64,000 bases of DNA from Hyphomonadaceae bacterium BRH_c29. GTDB lineage: Bacteria; Pseudomonadota; Alphaproteobacteria; Caulobacterales; Hyphomonadaceae. The notes under the pieces were generated by a model. That model made no database searches and had not been told where the DNA came from. It was given only the letters and a program-made list of their open reading frames with translations. This document shows positions 63,656-64,000 of this stretch, one piece after another. Position numbers and translations under genes: made by a program. The DNA lies in the NCBI GenBank assembly GCA_000961695.1, contig LADW01000032.1:124001-188000 (forward strand), read 5' to 3'. The number at the start of each line of letters is the position of its first letter. The first letter of the stretch is position 1.

Positions 63656-64000
63656 ATGAGCCTGCACCCGGTCGATAGCCTCATCATTGTTGCCTATATC
63701 GGCCTCACCTTGTTCCTCGGGTTGTGGATATCGAACCGGGCGACAAAAGGCCTTCGCAGCTATTTTCTCGGCGGCAACAAGCTGCCCTGGTATGCCCTCG
63801 GCCTGTCCAATGCTTCCGGGATGTTCGACGTTGCCGGGACGATGTGGATCGTGTCGCTGCTGTTCGTATATGGCTTGAAAAGCATCTGGATCCCCTGGCT
63901 CTGGCCGGTGTTCAACCAGATTTTCCTGATGGTCTTCCTGTCAATCTGGATGCGTCGCTCAGGCGTGATGACCGGGGCGGAATGGATCACCTTCCGCTTT
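63656..64000 (+). CDS. Sodium:solute symporter (SSS family), 3' end outside window
   Basis: 115 codons are visible. The start ATG at 63656 has GGAGGAG 11 bases upstream. The sequence HPVDSLIIVAYIGLTLFLGLWIS (helix 1), SYFLGGNKLPWYALGLSNASGMFDVAGTMW (helix 2 with the SSS-family GGNKLPWYALG signature) and the following two helices are typical of SSS/SLC5 transporters. The substrate (sugar, organic acid, proline, etc.) needs the missing part. Confidence 0.88.
   Translation, partial: MSLHPVDSLIIVAYIGLTLFLGLWISNRATKGLRSYFLGGNKLPWYALGLSNASGMFDVAGTMWIVSLLFVYGLKSIWIPWLWPVFNQIFLMVFLSIWMRRSGVMTGAEWITFRF

Overview
The window looks like chromosomal DNA of an aerobic, marine-type alphaproteobacterium, most likely near the Hyphomonadaceae or Caulobacterales. 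That placement is an inference. It rests on an imuA-imuB-dnaE2 cassette under an alphaproteobacterial LexA box (GTTC-N7-GTTC), a type II secretion (T2SS) operon beside a large surface lipoprotein and a TonB-dependent receptor as described for Caulobacter, and several TetR/TonB-receptor catabolic modules. Genes are packed tightly, with many 1-4 base overlaps. I see no rRNA, tRNA, CRISPR array, insertion sequence, integrase or prophage gene. The first gene (sulfatase) and the last (sodium:solute symporter) run off the window.

Layout. 1-4.4 kb: sulfatase (5' end missing), a lipoprotein version of the formylglycine-generating enzyme that matures sulfatases, a TetR regulator, a DUF1330 protein and a haloalkane dehalogenase behind an 18-base palindrome. 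4.5-9.1 kb: a MacA-MacB-TolC-type efflux operon. 9.2-14.7 kb: the SOS mutagenesis cassette imuA-imuB-dnaE2. 14.8-18.2 kb: a VOC-fold protein, then efp diverging from epmA-epmB, a complete pathway for beta-lysylation of elongation factor P. 18.2-21.9 kb: a TetR-controlled ABC exporter (TetR, HlyD-type adaptor, ATPase, one permease). 22-25.7 kb: secreted GH67 alpha-glucuronidase plus a GntP-type sugar-acid permease. 25.8-27 kb: an XRE regulator and a beta-propeller lipoprotein.

27.3-45.6 kb is the centrepiece: a 964-residue internally duplicated surface lipoprotein with a run of ten prolines, a terminator, a TonB-dependent receptor, then gspCDEFGHIJKLMN, a small lipoprotein, a CAP-domain secreted protein and the prepilin peptidase. 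In Caulobacter an equivalent locus (the lipoprotein ElpS with its adjacent T2SS) responds to phosphate starvation. A Pho-box-like sequence and stacked inverted repeats precede the CAP gene here.

45.7-51.2 kb: an MFS transporter and alpha/beta hydrolase diverging from a TetR gene, followed by a TonB-dependent receptor. The TetR upstream region and the receptor promoter share TTCAAC-N4-GTTGAA, which points to one small regulon. 51.6-55.9 kb: an unrecognised lipoprotein convergent with two tandem secreted trypsin-like proteases that carry DUF4384-like C-terminal domains. 55.9-60.6 kb: a 2-oxoacid:ferredoxin oxidoreductase (beta, then fused gamma-alpha) with a GltD-like ferredoxin-tailed flavoprotein. 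60.7-62.6 kb: acyl-CoA dehydrogenase and enoyl-CoA hydratase. 63-64 kb: a SnoaL-like protein and the start of a sodium:solute symporter.
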